This document shows, piece after piece, positions 8,046 to 16,409 of a DNA stretch of 64,000 nucleotides (the first letter of the stretch is position 1; each line of letters starts with the position of its first letter). The notes under the pieces were generated by a model. It searched no databases. It saw only the letters and a list, made by a program, of their open reading frames with translations, and was not told where the DNA came from. Source of the DNA: Acidimicrobiaceae bacterium (lineage in GTDB: Bacteria; Actinomycetota; Acidimicrobiia; Acidimicrobiales; Ilumatobacteraceae); NCBI GenBank assembly GCA_020637295.1, contig JACJWF010000010.1:1-64000 (forward strand). Direction: 5' to 3'. The position numbers were made by a program, and so were the translations under genes.

Positions 8046-8984
8046 CTACTCCCCCTCGTGACCACCCTGCGTGGTCATTCGGTGATAGATTCGTTCGAGA
8101 TCCTCAAGATCGGCGAACTCGATCACCACCTTGCCCTTGGATGCACCCATCGACACATTCACACGTGTGGACAAGTATTCGGCCAGCAACTCCTCCAGTT
8201 CCAGGAGCCCCGGTGGCCGCAGCCGGGTGCGACCGGTGAGCCCGGCGCCGTCGGTCACCTTTCCGGAGGCGGCATCCGCCTCCTCGCCGGCCGGCTCCGT
8301 TGCCGTCGCTCCCCCACGATCCTTCACCGCGTCCTCCAGCAGACGCACCGACCAGCCTTCGGTCACTGCCCGGCGGGCAAGTTGCTCCTGGAAGGCACGG
8401 TCCGGTGTGCCGAGCAACGCCTTGGCATGGCCCGCCGACAGACGGCCGTCGGCCAGCAGGTGCTGGATCGACGGCGGCAACGACATGAGCCGCAAGGTGT
8501 TGGTGACGGCCGAGCGACTCTTCCCCACCCGGCCGGCCACCTGCTCGTGGGTGAGCGAGAAGTCTTCGATCAACTGCTGGTAGGCGGCGGCCTCTTCCAG
8601 CGGGGTGAGATCCTGGCGGTGCAGGTTCTCTACCAGTGCCTTCTCCACCGAGCCGAGGTCGTCGGTCTGGCGGATGATCGCCGGCACCACGGCCAGGCCG
8701 GCTCGACGGGCGGCCCGCCAGCGGCGTTCGCCGGCGATCAACTCGAAGTTGCCGTCGCCCACCTGGCGGACCAGGATCGGCTGCAGCACGCCGATCTCGC
8801 GGATCGACGCCGACAACTCGGCCAGGCTCTCCTCGTCGAAGTGCACTCGAGGTTGGTTGGGGTTGGGGACGATGCTGCCGACCGGCACGTCCTCCAAACG
8901 CGGCTGGTCACCAGCGACCACCGCTGCCGCATCGGCGGGAATGAGGGCGCCGAGCCCTTTACCGAGACCGCTCAGCCGGGCCAC
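8046..8984 (-). CDS. parB: Chromosome-partitioning protein ParB
   Basis: The 312 residues include the N-terminal GLGKGLGALIP (ParA-contacting) peptide, the CTP-binding ParB/Srx domain with GNFELIAGERRWRAAR (box II) and ENLHRQDLTPLEEA, the central helix-turn-helix SLTHEQVAGRVGKSRSAVTNTLRL that reads parS, a Gly/Glu-rich linker, and a C-terminal dimerisation domain. ParB is a CTP-dependent clamp that loads at parS and spreads, recruiting ParA and condensin near the origin. It is the last gene of the minus-strand operon; its start overlaps the end of parA by 26 bp. Two parS sites lie 0.9 kb upstream. Confidence 0.97.
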   Translation of the reverse strand: MARLSGLGKGLGALIPADAAAVVAGDQPRLEDVPVGSIVPNPNQPRVHFDEESLAELSASIREIGVLQPILVRQVGDGNFELIAGERRWRAARRAGLAVVPAIIRQTDDLGSVEKALVENLHRQDLTPLEEAAAYQQLIEDFSLTHEQVAGRVGKSRSAVTNTLRLMSLPPSIQHLLADGRLSAGHAKALLGTPDRAFQEQLARRAVTEGWSVRLLEDAVKDRGGATATEPAGEEADAASGKVTDGAGLTGRTRLRPPGLLELEELLAEYLSTRVNVSMGASKGKVVIEFADLEDLERIYHRMTTQGGHEGE

Positions 8985-9756
8985 CGCTGACCTCCTTGGC
9001 GACGCCGCGGTACGCCGTGGCGCCGCGTGAAGTGGGATCGAACGTGATGATCGGCTGCCCGAACGACGGAGCCTCCGAAAGTCGGACGGTGCGCGGCACG
9101 ACGGAGCGGCACACCTTGTCGCCGAAGTGCTCGCGCACCTCCTTCACCACCTGGTCGGCCAGCTTGGTACGAGCGTCGTACATGACGCACACGATCGTGC
9201 TGACTTCAAGGGTGGGATTGAGATTGCGCTTCACCAGGTCCACATTGCGGAGCAGCTGTCCCAGACCTTCCAGGGCGTAGTACTCGCACTGGATCGGTAC
9301 CAGCACCTCGCCGGCGGCAGTGAGACCATTGACCGTCAGCAGGCCGAGCGAGGGTGGGCAGTCGATGAGGACATAGTCGTAGTCGTCGCTGACGGCCTCG
9401 ATGGCCTTGCGCAAGCGGTTCTCACGGCTGAACGCCGGCACCAACTCGATCTCCGCGCCGGCCAGATCCAAGCTGGCGGGTGCCACGAACAGATTCTTCA
9501 CCGAGGACGGTTCGACACAGTTCTCGATCGGCACCTCATGCATGATCACGTGGTACATCGACGTCTCCAGCCCTCGGTTCTCGATACCGAGGCCGGTAGA
9601 GGCGTTGCCCTGCGGATCCAGGTCGACGATGAGGGTGCGGTAGCCGAGTTCAGCCAGGCAGGCACCAAGGTTGATGGTGGTGGTGGTCTTGCCGACGCCG
9701 CCCTTCTGGTTGGCGACGGCGATGACGCGGGGGAGTGGTCGGTGCGAGGAGGTCAT
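8959..9756 (-). CDS. parA: Chromosome-partitioning ATPase ParA (Soj)
   Basis: This 265-residue deviant Walker-type ATPase has the P-loop KGGVGKTTTTINLG, switch I DLDPQGNAST and Walker B VLIDCPPSLGLLT, all characteristic of Soj/ParA. It forms an ATP-dependent gradient on DNA that moves ParB-parS complexes. The ATG at 9756 (protein start MTSSHRPLPRVIAVANQKGG) was chosen over an upstream ATG at 9861, whose extra 35 codons look like intergenic DNA. The start is 140 bp from the nearer parS site, so ParB spreading could feed back on parA expression. Confidence 0.97.
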   Translation of the reverse strand: MTSSHRPLPRVIAVANQKGGVGKTTTTINLGACLAELGYRTLIVDLDPQGNASTGLGIENRGLETSMYHVIMHEVPIENCVEPSSVKNLFVAPASLDLAGAEIELVPAFSRENRLRKAIEAVSDDYDYVLIDCPPSLGLLTVNGLTAAGEVLVPIQCEYYALEGLGQLLRNVDLVKRNLNPTLEVSTIVCVMYDARTKLADQVVKEVREHFGDKVCRSVVPRTVRLSEAPSFGQPIITFDPTSRGATAYRGVAKEVSGGPAERSR

Positions 9757-9896
9757 CGACGTGGGGCTCCGGTTCGCTCGTGCCCGCCGCCGACGCGGCT
9801 GGGCGCACGTCGGGCAGGATAGCGGTCGCGCGGTCGGCAGGGACGGACCGTCGAGGATCACCGGCCAGGAACGGATGCCTGCGCCACCTCACCGGA

Positions 9897-9912
9897 TGTT
9901 CCACGTGGAACC
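9897..9912. other. parS site 1
   Basis: TGTTCCACGTGGAACC matches the near-universal bacterial parS palindrome (TGTTNCACGTGNAACA) with one terminal mismatch; the inner 14 bp GTTCCACGTGGAAC are perfectly palindromic. It lies upstream of parA, between parA and rsmG. ParB is expected to nucleate here. Confidence 0.92.
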
Positions 9913-9952
9913 TCGGCAAACGGCCCGGCGGCCCCATCGACACATATCGCGA

Positions 9953-9968
9953 TGTTCCACGTGGAACG
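9953..9968. other. parS site 2, abutting the rsmG stop codon
   Basis: TGTTCCACGTGGAACG is a second parS palindrome, 56 bp from the first (centre to centre) and ending at the base before the rsmG stop codon. Two closely spaced origin-proximal parS sites between gidB/rsmG and parA are typical for actinobacteria and many other bacteria. Confidence 0.92.
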
Positions 9969-10508
9969 TCAGCGGCGTACGAACCCGCGAATTCCCTGCT
10001 CAGCGCCACGATCTTCGAGATGGAGGGGCTGCAGCAGCACCACCGGCCAGCGAGCCGGGTCGGGCTCGGGTGGTTCGCTGACCAACAACAGGCCGCCCTC
10101 CCTCAGCAGTACCGACGCCCACTTGGCCGTCACTGCCGGGGCGGCAAAGCTGCGCGCCGTGACCACCGAGAAGGTCCCGGCCGCAACTCTGGCCAGCGTG
10201 GCGACGTCCTCACCGTGCACCACCACACGATCGCCAAGCTCCAACGCAGCCACGGCACGCCGCAACAGGTCGGCCCGTTGCTGGCGCCGTTCCACCAGTG
10301 TCACCTGCAGATCGGGCCGGGCGACGGCGATCACCAGACCGGGAAGGCCGCCCCCGGAACCCAGGTCGGCCAGCGTGCCCGGGCCCGCCGGCACCTGGGA
10401 AACGAAACGGCCCGCGTGCGCGATCGCCTCCTCGATGGTCGAGGTGCCGATCGCGCCGCGGGCCTGGATCGAGGCGAGGACGCTGGCGAGGGGTGACGGG
10501 TCAGTCAT
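9969..10508 (-). CDS. rsmG: 16S rRNA (guanine527-N7)-methyltransferase
   Basis: This 179-residue AdoMet-dependent methyltransferase has motif I LADLGSGGGLPGLVIA, followed by VTLVERRQQRADLLRRA and the VVTARSFAAPAVTAKWA segment typical of RsmG/GidB. It makes m7G527 in 16S rRNA; loss of the enzyme gives low-level streptomycin resistance in other bacteria. It is somewhat shorter than the roughly 210-residue norm because the N-terminal helix is reduced. Its ATG overlaps the stop of jag by 8 bp, showing tight operon packing. Confidence 0.95.
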   Translation of the reverse strand: MTDPSPLASVLASIQARGAIGTSTIEEAIAHAGRFVSQVPAGPGTLADLGSGGGLPGLVIAVARPDLQVTLVERRQQRADLLRRAVAALELGDRVVVHGEDVATLARVAAGTFSVVTARSFAAPAVTAKWASVLLREGGLLLVSEPPEPDPARWPVVLLQPLHLEDRGAEQGIRGFVRR

Positions 10509-11496
10509 TCGCCGGGGTGATGATCACCCGGCGGTACGGGTCGTCACCCTCGGAGCGGGTGGCGATGCCCTCGATGCCCGACAGGGTGTCGTGGATGATC
10601 TTGCGATCGGCCGACGACATCGGCTCCAGCACCCGGGCGACGCCGGACTCCTTCACTTCCTCGGCCATCTTCTGGGCAAAGGACCCGAGGGCGGCACGGC
10701 GGCGCTCGCGGTAGCCGCCGATGTCCACCCGCAGGCGGGTGTCGTGATCGCCCAGTCGGCGCTGCGACGCCACCCGGGCGAGGTCCTGCACTGCCTGCAG
10801 GGTGGCGCCACGGGGCCCGACCAGCAGGCCGAGTTCCTTGCCGTCCACTCGGACCTCCAGATCGTCGCCATCCTCGACGAGGGTGACGTTGCCCTCGAGC
10901 CCGAAGGCGTCGAGCAACCCGACCATGAACTTCTGCGCCTCGGCGCCGACCTGATGTGCGTCCACGTGGTGCTCCTTGCGTGTGGCGGAACCGGTTGAAC
11001 CGGCAGCGTCCGCTGCCGGGGGAGTGGAGGCGACCGCATCGGCCGCGGCATCGGCCGCGCTCCCCTGCCCCTGTCGCCCTCGGGCACCCTGGGCGCGACG
11101 TCGCTGACCAGGTGCTTCGTCCTTTGTGGTGTCGGCGGCGCCCGCCGCAGCCCGCTGGCGCGGTGCCTTCTCGTTCGGCGCGCCGCCGGCCTTCTTCTGT
11201 GCCGCCGGCTGGCGGTCGTTGGACGTGGCGGCACCCTGTCGGCCCTGACCGCCCTTCTCGCCGCCCTTCTCGCCGCCCTTCTCGCGGCGACGATCCCGGC
11301 GGTCGACCTTCTGGCGAGCCTGGGTGGGGCGAACGCGGGCGCGTACCCGGGCCTCACCTCGTTGGCGCCCGAACAGACCCTTCTTCGGCTCCTCGAGCAC
11401 TTCGAACTCGGCATCGTCGAGCGCGACACCCAACTGGTCCAGTGCTCGCTCCTTGGCTTCCTCGACCGTCGATCCGGTGGTGGTGACCCATTCCAT
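10501..11496 (-). CDS. jag: Jag/KhpB-type KH-R3H RNA-binding protein
   Basis: The 331 residues comprise a Jag_N domain (residues about 1-52: TVEEAKERALDQLGV ... EEPKKGLFGRQRGEARVR), a long charged low-complexity linker (about 55-170) with a tandem EKGG repeat and many Ala/Gly/Gln, and a KH domain with LVGPRGATLQAVQDL. A C-terminal R3H domain (YRERRRAALGSFAQKMAEEV) ends the protein. KhpB binds many RNAs and influences cell division and elongation; the gene is almost always coupled to yidC, as here. The linker is longer than usual for the family. Confidence 0.93.
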   Translation of the reverse strand: MEWVTTTGSTVEEAKERALDQLGVALDDAEFEVLEEPKKGLFGRQRGEARVRARVRPTQARQKVDRRDRRREKGGEKGGEKGGQGRQGAATSNDRQPAAQKKAGGAPNEKAPRQRAAAGAADTTKDEAPGQRRRAQGARGRQGQGSAADAAADAVASTPPAADAAGSTGSATRKEHHVDAHQVGAEAQKFMVGLLDAFGLEGNVTLVEDGDDLEVRVDGKELGLLVGPRGATLQAVQDLARVASQRRLGDHDTRLRVDIGGYRERRRAALGSFAQKMAEEVKESGVARVLEPMSSADRKIIHDTLSGIEGIATRSEGDDPYRRVIITPAND

Positions 11497-11511
11497 CTGT
11501 GCGTTGACCTG

Positions 11512-12609
11512 CTACTTCTTCTTCGGGGGCCGGTTGGCGGGCCCACCCGGGCGGCCCGCTCGGCCGGAGGACTGGGGGCGGGCAGCGTTGCGCCCGGTGG
11601 CACCGCCCGTGGGCTTGCCCTTCGGGGGAGTGACCCGCTTGCTCACGGTGCTGTCGGGGCCTGCGGTCTTCTTCTTTGCGGCATCCTCCTTGGCCGCCGC
11701 CAGATCGCGCTTGGCCTGGGCGAACATGCCACCGCCACCACCATCGGCCTTGGCCAGCTCGCGAGCGGTCTCGCCTGCCCGCTGGGCTTGACGGCCGAGG
11801 GATTCGTCGCCCTTGTAGAAGCGGTGGGTGATGTAGTACTGCAGGGCGATGCGGAACACGGCCTGGGCCATGTAGTAGATGACCAGACCGGTGAGATAGA
11901 AGACCAGGAAGACGGCGAACGCCACCGGCAGGTACTGCATGATCTTCTGCTGGGTGGCCGACATGGTGGGCGACACCGAGGCCCGGGCAGCCACCATCCG
12001 CTGCTGGCCGTAGTACAGGGCGCCGAGGGCCACCACCAGCAGGGCGTAGACCATGCCCTTGCCAAAGCCTTCGCTGAGCATGTTGATCGGGCGCACCGCC
12101 AGATCCAGCCCGAACGACTTCATCTGGGTCTGGCCGTAGAGCGACTCGTACATCTTCGACGAGGCGGAGATGTACTTCGGCACGATCAGCTCACGCCCGT
12201 CGAGGATGCCCTTGCACACCGCCGGCACGGCCTTGCCGGCGCCAGGGTCCACACAGCTGACCTTCTCCGACACCCCGTGCAGGACGCGGAACATGATGAT
12301 GAACACCGGCATCTGCAGCAGCAGCGGGAAGCACGAGGCCAGCGGGTTGACCTTGTGCTCCTGGTAGAGCTTCATCATCTCTTCGTTGAGCTTCTGCCGG
12401 TCGCCGCGGTACTGCTGCTGCAGGCGGCGCATCTCCGGCTGGAGCTTCTGCATCTCCAGCATGCCCTTGGTGCTCTTCAGCACCAGCGGGGCCGTGATGA
12501 GCATCACCACCAGGGCGATCAGGCCGATGGCCAGGATGTAGTCGTTGGTGAGGCTGTAGAACCAGGCCAAGAGCGCGGCCGGGTACTTGAAGAAATCGAT
12601 GGCGATCAT
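11512..12609 (-). CDS. yidC: Membrane protein insertase YidC/Oxa1
   Basis: The 365 residues have an actinobacterial YidC layout. A first membrane helix is followed by ILAIGLIALVVMLITAPLVLKST, a cytoplasmic coiled hairpin rich in Glu/Gln/Lys (MQKLQPEMRRLQQQYRGDRQ), the conserved NPLASCFPLLLQMPVFIIMFRVL helix, and three further helices. The basic C-terminal tail (Lys/Arg/Pro-rich) contacts ribosomes. It inserts membrane proteins with or without SecYEG. The ATG overlaps the yidD stop by 4 bp (ATGA). Confidence 0.96.
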   Translation of the reverse strand: MIAIDFFKYPAALLAWFYSLTNDYILAIGLIALVVMLITAPLVLKSTKGMLEMQKLQPEMRRLQQQYRGDRQKLNEEMMKLYQEHKVNPLASCFPLLLQMPVFIIMFRVLHGVSEKVSCVDPGAGKAVPAVCKGILDGRELIVPKYISASSKMYESLYGQTQMKSFGLDLAVRPINMLSEGFGKGMVYALLVVALGALYYGQQRMVAARASVSPTMSATQQKIMQYLPVAFAVFLVFYLTGLVIYYMAQAVFRIALQYYITHRFYKGDESLGRQAQRAGETARELAKADGGGGGMFAQAKRDLAAAKEDAAKKKTAGPDSTVSKRVTPPKGKPTGGATGRNAARPQSSGRAGRPGGPANRPPKKK

Positions 12610-12836
12610 GCAGGGGTTCCCTTGCGACGAGGACGGGGGCGATCAGCGGCTTCGGGCACGGGATCCCACCCGGACGGCCCGAAGGGGCGGCAACGCACCA
12701 GGCGGCGGGCGGTGAGCCATCCGCCACGGAACGTGCCGTGGGTCTCCAGCGCCTCGATGGCGTAGGCGCTGCATGACGGAGTGAACCGGCAGGGGGAGGG
12801 GCGACCCTCCACGGCCCGCTGGTACCACAACACCAT
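12606..12836 (-). CDS. yidD: Membrane protein insertion efficiency factor YidD
   Basis: This 76-residue protein has the diagnostic CRFTPSCSAYAIEALETHG segment with its conserved cysteines, followed by GGWLTARRLVRCRPF and GWDPVP. YidD is a small membrane-associated factor that assists YidC substrate insertion. The ATG at 12836 gives the family start MVLWYQRAV. It lies between rnpA (6 bp away) and yidC (4-bp overlap), the universal order. Confidence 0.94.
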   Translation of the reverse strand: MVLWYQRAVEGRPSPCRFTPSCSAYAIEALETHGTFRGGWLTARRLVRCRPFGPSGWDPVPEAADRPRPRRKGTPA

Positions 12837-12841
12837 GCGGA

Positions 12842-13192
12842 TCAGCCGGCCTCGACGGGGCGCGGCAGCCGGCTCAGCAGGTGCGTGAGATCGAACATCA
12901 GTTCGGAGTACGACCGCGTGGCGGCGGCTGCTTGGGCGCCGAACAGGTAATACCCCGGCAGCAGACGCCCGTCGGACGAGGCGGCCGCCAGGCCGGCCCG
13001 CAGCCGACGGCGCACACGGTTGCGTACGACGGCGGGGCCGAGGGCGCGCCCCAGCGCGTACGCCACACGCGGGGGTGTGGAGGACGGCGGAGGATCCAGA
13101 AGAACGGTGCACCACAGGACTCCGGCCCGAGCGCGCTGCCCGTCGGCGGCGAGGCGCGCGAACGCGCTGCGCTCTCGGATGCGCCAGATCAA
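12842..13192 (-). CDS. rnpA: Ribonuclease P protein component
   Basis: The 116 residues show the RNR signature VVRNRVRRRLRAGL that contacts the RNase P RNA and the 5' leader of pre-tRNA, plus the N-terminal RERSAFARLAADGQRARAG. The start is the TTG at 13192 (MIWRIRERSAFARL), overlapping the rpmH stop as TTGA; no ATG/GTG in frame gives a plausible N-terminus. This arrangement couples L34 and RnpA translation. Confidence 0.93.
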   Translation of the reverse strand: MIWRIRERSAFARLAADGQRARAGVLWCTVLLDPPPSSTPPRVAYALGRALGPAVVRNRVRRRLRAGLAAASSDGRLLPGYYLFGAQAAAATRSYSELMFDLTHLLSRLPRPVEAG

Positions 13193-13323
13193 GCCGACAG
13201 GCGGTGACGGCCCTTGGCGCGGCGGGCCTTCAGCACGGCCCGCCCGGCGCGGGTGCTCATCCGGGCGCGGAAGCCGTGCTTCTTGGCACGGCGACGGTTG
13301 TTGGGTTGGTAGGTGCGCTTCAC
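13189..13323 (-). CDS. rpmH: 50S ribosomal protein L34
   Basis: The 44-residue, extremely basic protein starts MKRTYQPNNRRRAKKHGFRA and ends RRAKGRHRLSA, a full match to bacterial L34. It is read from a GTG start at 13323, and its stop TGA overlaps the rnpA TTG start. It is the first gene of the minus-strand operon running to parB and is divergent from dnaA. Confidence 0.97.
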   Translation of the reverse strand: MKRTYQPNNRRRAKKHGFRARMSTRAGRAVLKARRAKGRHRLSA

Positions 13324-13632
13324 GCAGCCCTCCTCGAGCCGCCCCGTGGACGACCCATTCTGACGTGGGGAAAGTTCGTGGTGGCGCGCCGCAAGAACGA
13401 CCAGCTACGCCGGACCAGCCGCCAAGACTACGGTGAGCGGCCCCAACTGGCAACCGCAGCAGCCACGAGGATGCGCATGCGCACGCGCCGATGCACCGCC
13501 ACCAGGGCGGTGAGGAGCGGCGTTCGGAAGGGGTGTGCGCGCCTGCTAGCGTGCGCCCTTCACGACCCCGTGTTGTCCACATCGTGTGGACAACCTTGTG
13601 GAATCTGCGAACCGTTCGGAAAGGAGGTGCAG
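13324..13632. promoter_or_regulatory. rpmH-dnaA divergent intergenic region
   Basis: This 309-bp gap without genes must hold the divergent promoters of the rpmH operon and of dnaA. Near its dnaA end it carries an inverted pair of DnaA boxes, TTGTCCACA (13573-13581) and TGTGGACAA (13585-13593), separated by 3 bp, consistent with DnaA autoregulation. A strong Shine-Dalgarno sequence AAGGAGG (13621-13627) follows. I could not assign -10/-35 elements with confidence. Confidence 0.75.
13573..13593. promoter_or_regulatory. Inverted pair of DnaA boxes upstream of dnaA
   Basis: TTGTCCACA and its inverse TGTGGACAA flank TCG to form a 21-bp palindrome. Each differs from consensus TTATCCACA at one base (G for A), a common high-GC actinobacterial form. 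The pair lies 40 bp before the dnaA start codon, fitting autoregulation by DnaA. Confidence 0.75.
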
Positions 13633-15033
13633 GTGAGCGACCATGACCAGCTGTGGACGGCCGTCGCCCAACTGCTCCGTGCGCAGGTGTCCGAGGCCGT
13701 GTGGTTCTCCACTTTTCAGGACGTGATCGCCCTCGAGAGCACCTCCTCCGTGCTGCGGGTGAGCGCCCCGAACGGCCATGCCCGCGATCGCATTCTGTCG
13801 CGCTACCTGCCGCTGGTGCGGGATGCTCTGGACGAGATCGGTTCGGGCAGCATCCAGTTCAGCGTCGAGGTCCAGGCTGCCGAGCCCGAGCCCGCCGCCG
13901 AGTGGGCAGCGGAGGTCGGCCGCGGCGACGGTGCCCGCGACCTGGGGCGCGACCCCGAGCCTGCCGGCGGTGCAGTCGCCACGTCGTCCGGGCGAACGGA
14001 CGCCAACGGCGGCGACATGAACCCCCGCTACACCTTCGAGACGTTCGTGAAGGGTGCCAGCAACCAGTTCGCGCTGGCCGCCGCGCAGCGGGTGGCCGAA
14101 ACGCCAGGGCGTAGCTACAACCCGCTGTTCGTCTACGGCTCCGCCGGTCTGGGCAAGACCCACCTGCTCCACGCCATCGGCCACTATGTGCAGAGCCACT
14201 ACCAGCACGACGTGGTGCGCTACGTCAGCACCGAGACGTTCCTCAACGAGTACGTGGACGCCATCCGCACCAACACCACGGCCAACTTCAAGCGCCGGTA
14301 CCGCGACATCGACGTGCTGCTGATCGACGACATCCAGTTCATGGAGGGCAAGGAAGGCCTGCAGGAGGAGTTCTTCCACACGTTCAACTCCCTGCACGGG
14401 GCCAACAAGCAGATCGTCATCAGCTCCGACCGCATGCCCGATGCCATCCCCACGCTGGAGGAACGCCTCCGCGGTCGGTTCAAGTGGGGGCTGATCACCG
14501 ACATCCAGCCGCCGGACCTGGAGACCCGCCTGGCCATCCTGCGCAACAAGGCCGAGCGCGACCACAGCCCCGTGCCGCCCGACGTGCTGGAGTTCATCGC
14601 CTCGCGGATCACCAGCAACATCCGTGAGCTGGAAGGTGCGCTCATCCGGGTCACGGCCTACGCCAGCCTCAACGAGGTGCCGATCACCACCCACCTGGCC
14701 GAGCACCTGCTGGGCGACCTGCTCACCGACAGCTACGTGAAGCCGCGTACGGACGAGGAACTGCTCAGCGAGATCGCCGTCATCCTCGGCTTCAGCGTGG
14801 AATCGCTGCGCGGCAAGAGCCGGCAGCGCCCGCTCGTCACCGCCCGGCAGACGGCGATGTACGTCTTCCGCGAACTCACCGATCTGTCGTATCCGGCCAT
14901 CGCCCGCCTGTTCGGTGGCCGCGATCACACGACCGTCATCCACGCCGTGGACAAGATCCAGCGGCTGATGAAGGAGCGCAAGCAGATCTACGACCAGGTC
15001 ACCGACCTCGTCCAGCGGTTGAAGAAGGCCTGA
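13633..15033 (+). CDS. dnaA: Chromosomal replication initiator protein DnaA
   Basis: The 466 residues contain domain I (WTAVAQLLRAQVSEAVWFSTF), a short acidic/Gly linker domain II, and the AAA+ domain III with Walker A GSAGLGKTH (Lys175) and Walker B VLLIDDIQF. Domain IV carries the DnaA-box-reading helix-turn-helix and signature FGGRDHTTVIHAVDKI. The GTG at 13633 follows the strong SD AAGGAGG by 5 bases; an in-frame GTG at 13627 lies inside the SD and was rejected. It is flanked by DnaA-box clusters on both sides. Confidence 0.98.
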   Translation: MSDHDQLWTAVAQLLRAQVSEAVWFSTFQDVIALESTSSVLRVSAPNGHARDRILSRYLPLVRDALDEIGSGSIQFSVEVQAAEPEPAAEWAAEVGRGDGARDLGRDPEPAGGAVATSSGRTDANGGDMNPRYTFETFVKGASNQFALAAAQRVAETPGRSYNPLFVYGSAGLGKTHLLHAIGHYVQSHYQHDVVRYVSTETFLNEYVDAIRTNTTANFKRRYRDIDVLLIDDIQFMEGKEGLQEEFFHTFNSLHGANKQIVISSDRMPDAIPTLEERLRGRFKWGLITDIQPPDLETRLAILRNKAERDHSPVPPDVLEFIASRITSNIRELEGALIRVTAYASLNEVPITTHLAEHLLGDLLTDSYVKPRTDEELLSEIAVILGFSVESLRGKSRQRPLVTARQTAMYVFRELTDLSYPAIARLFGGRDHTTVIHAVDKIQRLMKERKQIYDQVTDLVQRLKKA

Positions 15034-15271
15034 CGGTGGTCGCGCGCGGGCTGGTGGACGACATGTGGACAAGTACCGCCGGCCTCTGGACGCGGGTGCG
15101 GTCATCCACCGAACTACAACGGCGTCGTTTTTCGGGTGTGCACGCGTGGGGAAACCGGTGTGCACGCGTTTTCGGCACCTACGCTGGGCCGACATCGGGT
15201 TGTGCACAATCCACAGCCCTTATTACCTCTACTAGGTTTCTTCATCACCCCATGTTGAGAAAGGGAACGCT
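15034..15271. other. oriC: Candidate origin of replication (dnaA-dnaN intergenic region)
   Basis: This 238-bp gap lies in the usual actinobacterial oriC position. It holds a DnaA box TGTGGACAA (15064-15072), a weaker TCATCCACC (15102-15110), TTGTGCACA (15200-15208) partly overlapping CAATCCACA (15207-15215), and a 13-bp direct repeat GGTGTGCACGCGT at 15135-15147 and 15157-15169, 22 bp apart. The AT-richest stretch (about 15219-15247, TTATTACCTCTACTAGG) is a possible unwinding element next to dnaN. Box density is low compared with mycobacterial or Streptomyces origins, so the boxes upstream of dnaA may also take part. Confidence 0.7.
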
Positions 15272-16366
15272 GTGAAGTTCCGTTGCGAGCGTGAAGCCCT
15301 GGCCGAAGCCCTGGCCACTGCGGGCCGGGCCGCCACCGGGCGTTCCGGTGCCCTGCCCGTCCTGTCCGGTCTGCGTCTGGAGTTGACCGGCGATCAACTC
15401 TCCGTCACCGGCACCGACCTGGACCTCACCATCCAGTTGTCCGTGGAGGTCGGTGGCGAGCGCGACGGCGGCATCGTCCTGCCGGCGCGTCTGGCTGCGG
15501 ACATCGTGCGGTCGCTGGGCAGCGGCAAGGTGGAGGTTGCCGCCGAGGGCGACGACGTCAGCATCAGCAACGGGCGCTCCAACTTCAGCGTGCGCCCACT
15601 GAGCTTCGACGACTACCCGAAGCTGGCGTCGCCGGTGAACACGTCGGTCACCCTCCCGGCCACGGCGTTCGGCGAGGCCCTGCGCCAGGTGGTGCGGGCC
15701 GCCAGCACCGACGAGGCGCGCCCGATCCTCACCGGCGTGCTGATGGCCGCCGAGGCCGATGGGCTGCGGATGGTGGCCACGGACAGCTACCGCCTGGCCG
15801 TGCGCGACCTGGTGGGTCAGCAGGTGCTGGCTGCCGACCAGAAGGTGCTGGTGCCCGGGCGGGCGCTCACCGAGCTGCAGCGCCTGGTGGGCGGTGGCGA
15901 CGACGTCACCATGCGCCTCGGCGATCGTGACGCCACGTTCGAGGTGGGGTCCACCCGCCTCACCACCCGGCTCATCGAGGGCGAGTTCCCCAACTACCGC
16001 CAGCTCATCCCGGCCAGCCACCCCAATACGCTCACGGTGGAGCGCGAGCCGCTGCTGGAAGCCATCCGCCGCGTGAAGATCCTGGCCAAGGACGCCACGC
16101 CGGTGCGCCTGCAACTCGGCGGCGAGACCCTGCGCCTCACGGCGATCACCCAGGATGTCGGCAACGCCAGCGAGGAACTCGACGCCCAGTACGACGGCAG
16201 CGAGCTCACCGTGGCGTTCAACCCGGATTACCTGGCCGCCGGCGTGGAAGCCTGCTCGGGCGATGCGGTCACCCTGTCCACCATGGACGCGCTGAAGCCG
16301 GCCGTCGTCCGCGGTGTGGGCCACGAGGATTACCTGTACCTCCTGATGCCCGTCCGGGTGCCGTAA
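15272..16366 (+). CDS. dnaN: DNA polymerase III beta subunit (sliding clamp)
   Basis: The 364 residues form three tandem clamp folds. The first begins MKFRCEREALAEALATAGRA, the middle shows TDEARPILTGVLMAAEADGLRMVATDSYRLAV, and the C-terminus ends YLYLLMPVRVP, the family ending that lines the protein-binding pocket. Dimeric rings encircle DNA and tether polymerase III. It starts with GTG after a GAGAAAGGG ribosome-binding site. Confidence 0.98.
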   Translation: MKFRCEREALAEALATAGRAATGRSGALPVLSGLRLELTGDQLSVTGTDLDLTIQLSVEVGGERDGGIVLPARLAADIVRSLGSGKVEVAAEGDDVSISNGRSNFSVRPLSFDDYPKLASPVNTSVTLPATAFGEALRQVVRAASTDEARPILTGVLMAAEADGLRMVATDSYRLAVRDLVGQQVLAADQKVLVPGRALTELQRLVGGGDDVTMRLGDRDATFEVGSTRLTTRLIEGEFPNYRQLIPASHPNTLTVEREPLLEAIRRVKILAKDATPVRLQLGGETLRLTAITQDVGNASEELDAQYDGSELTVAFNPDYLAAGVEACSGDAVTLSTMDALKPAVVRGVGHEDYLYLLMPVRVP

Positions 16367-16409
16367 CCCTGCGGGCTCGTCGCCCGCCCGCCTTCTAGGC
16401 TTCGACGCC

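Noticed and set aside
8959..9861. parA start at 9861 (35 extra codons)
   Set aside because: The extension has no relation to ParA and looks like intergenic DNA; ATG at 9756 gives the usual N-terminus before the P-loop.
13075..13632. N-terminal extension of dnaA to 13075
   Set aside because: It would overlap rpmH and rnpA on the other strand and the DnaA boxes; the strong SD before GTG 13633 fixes the start.
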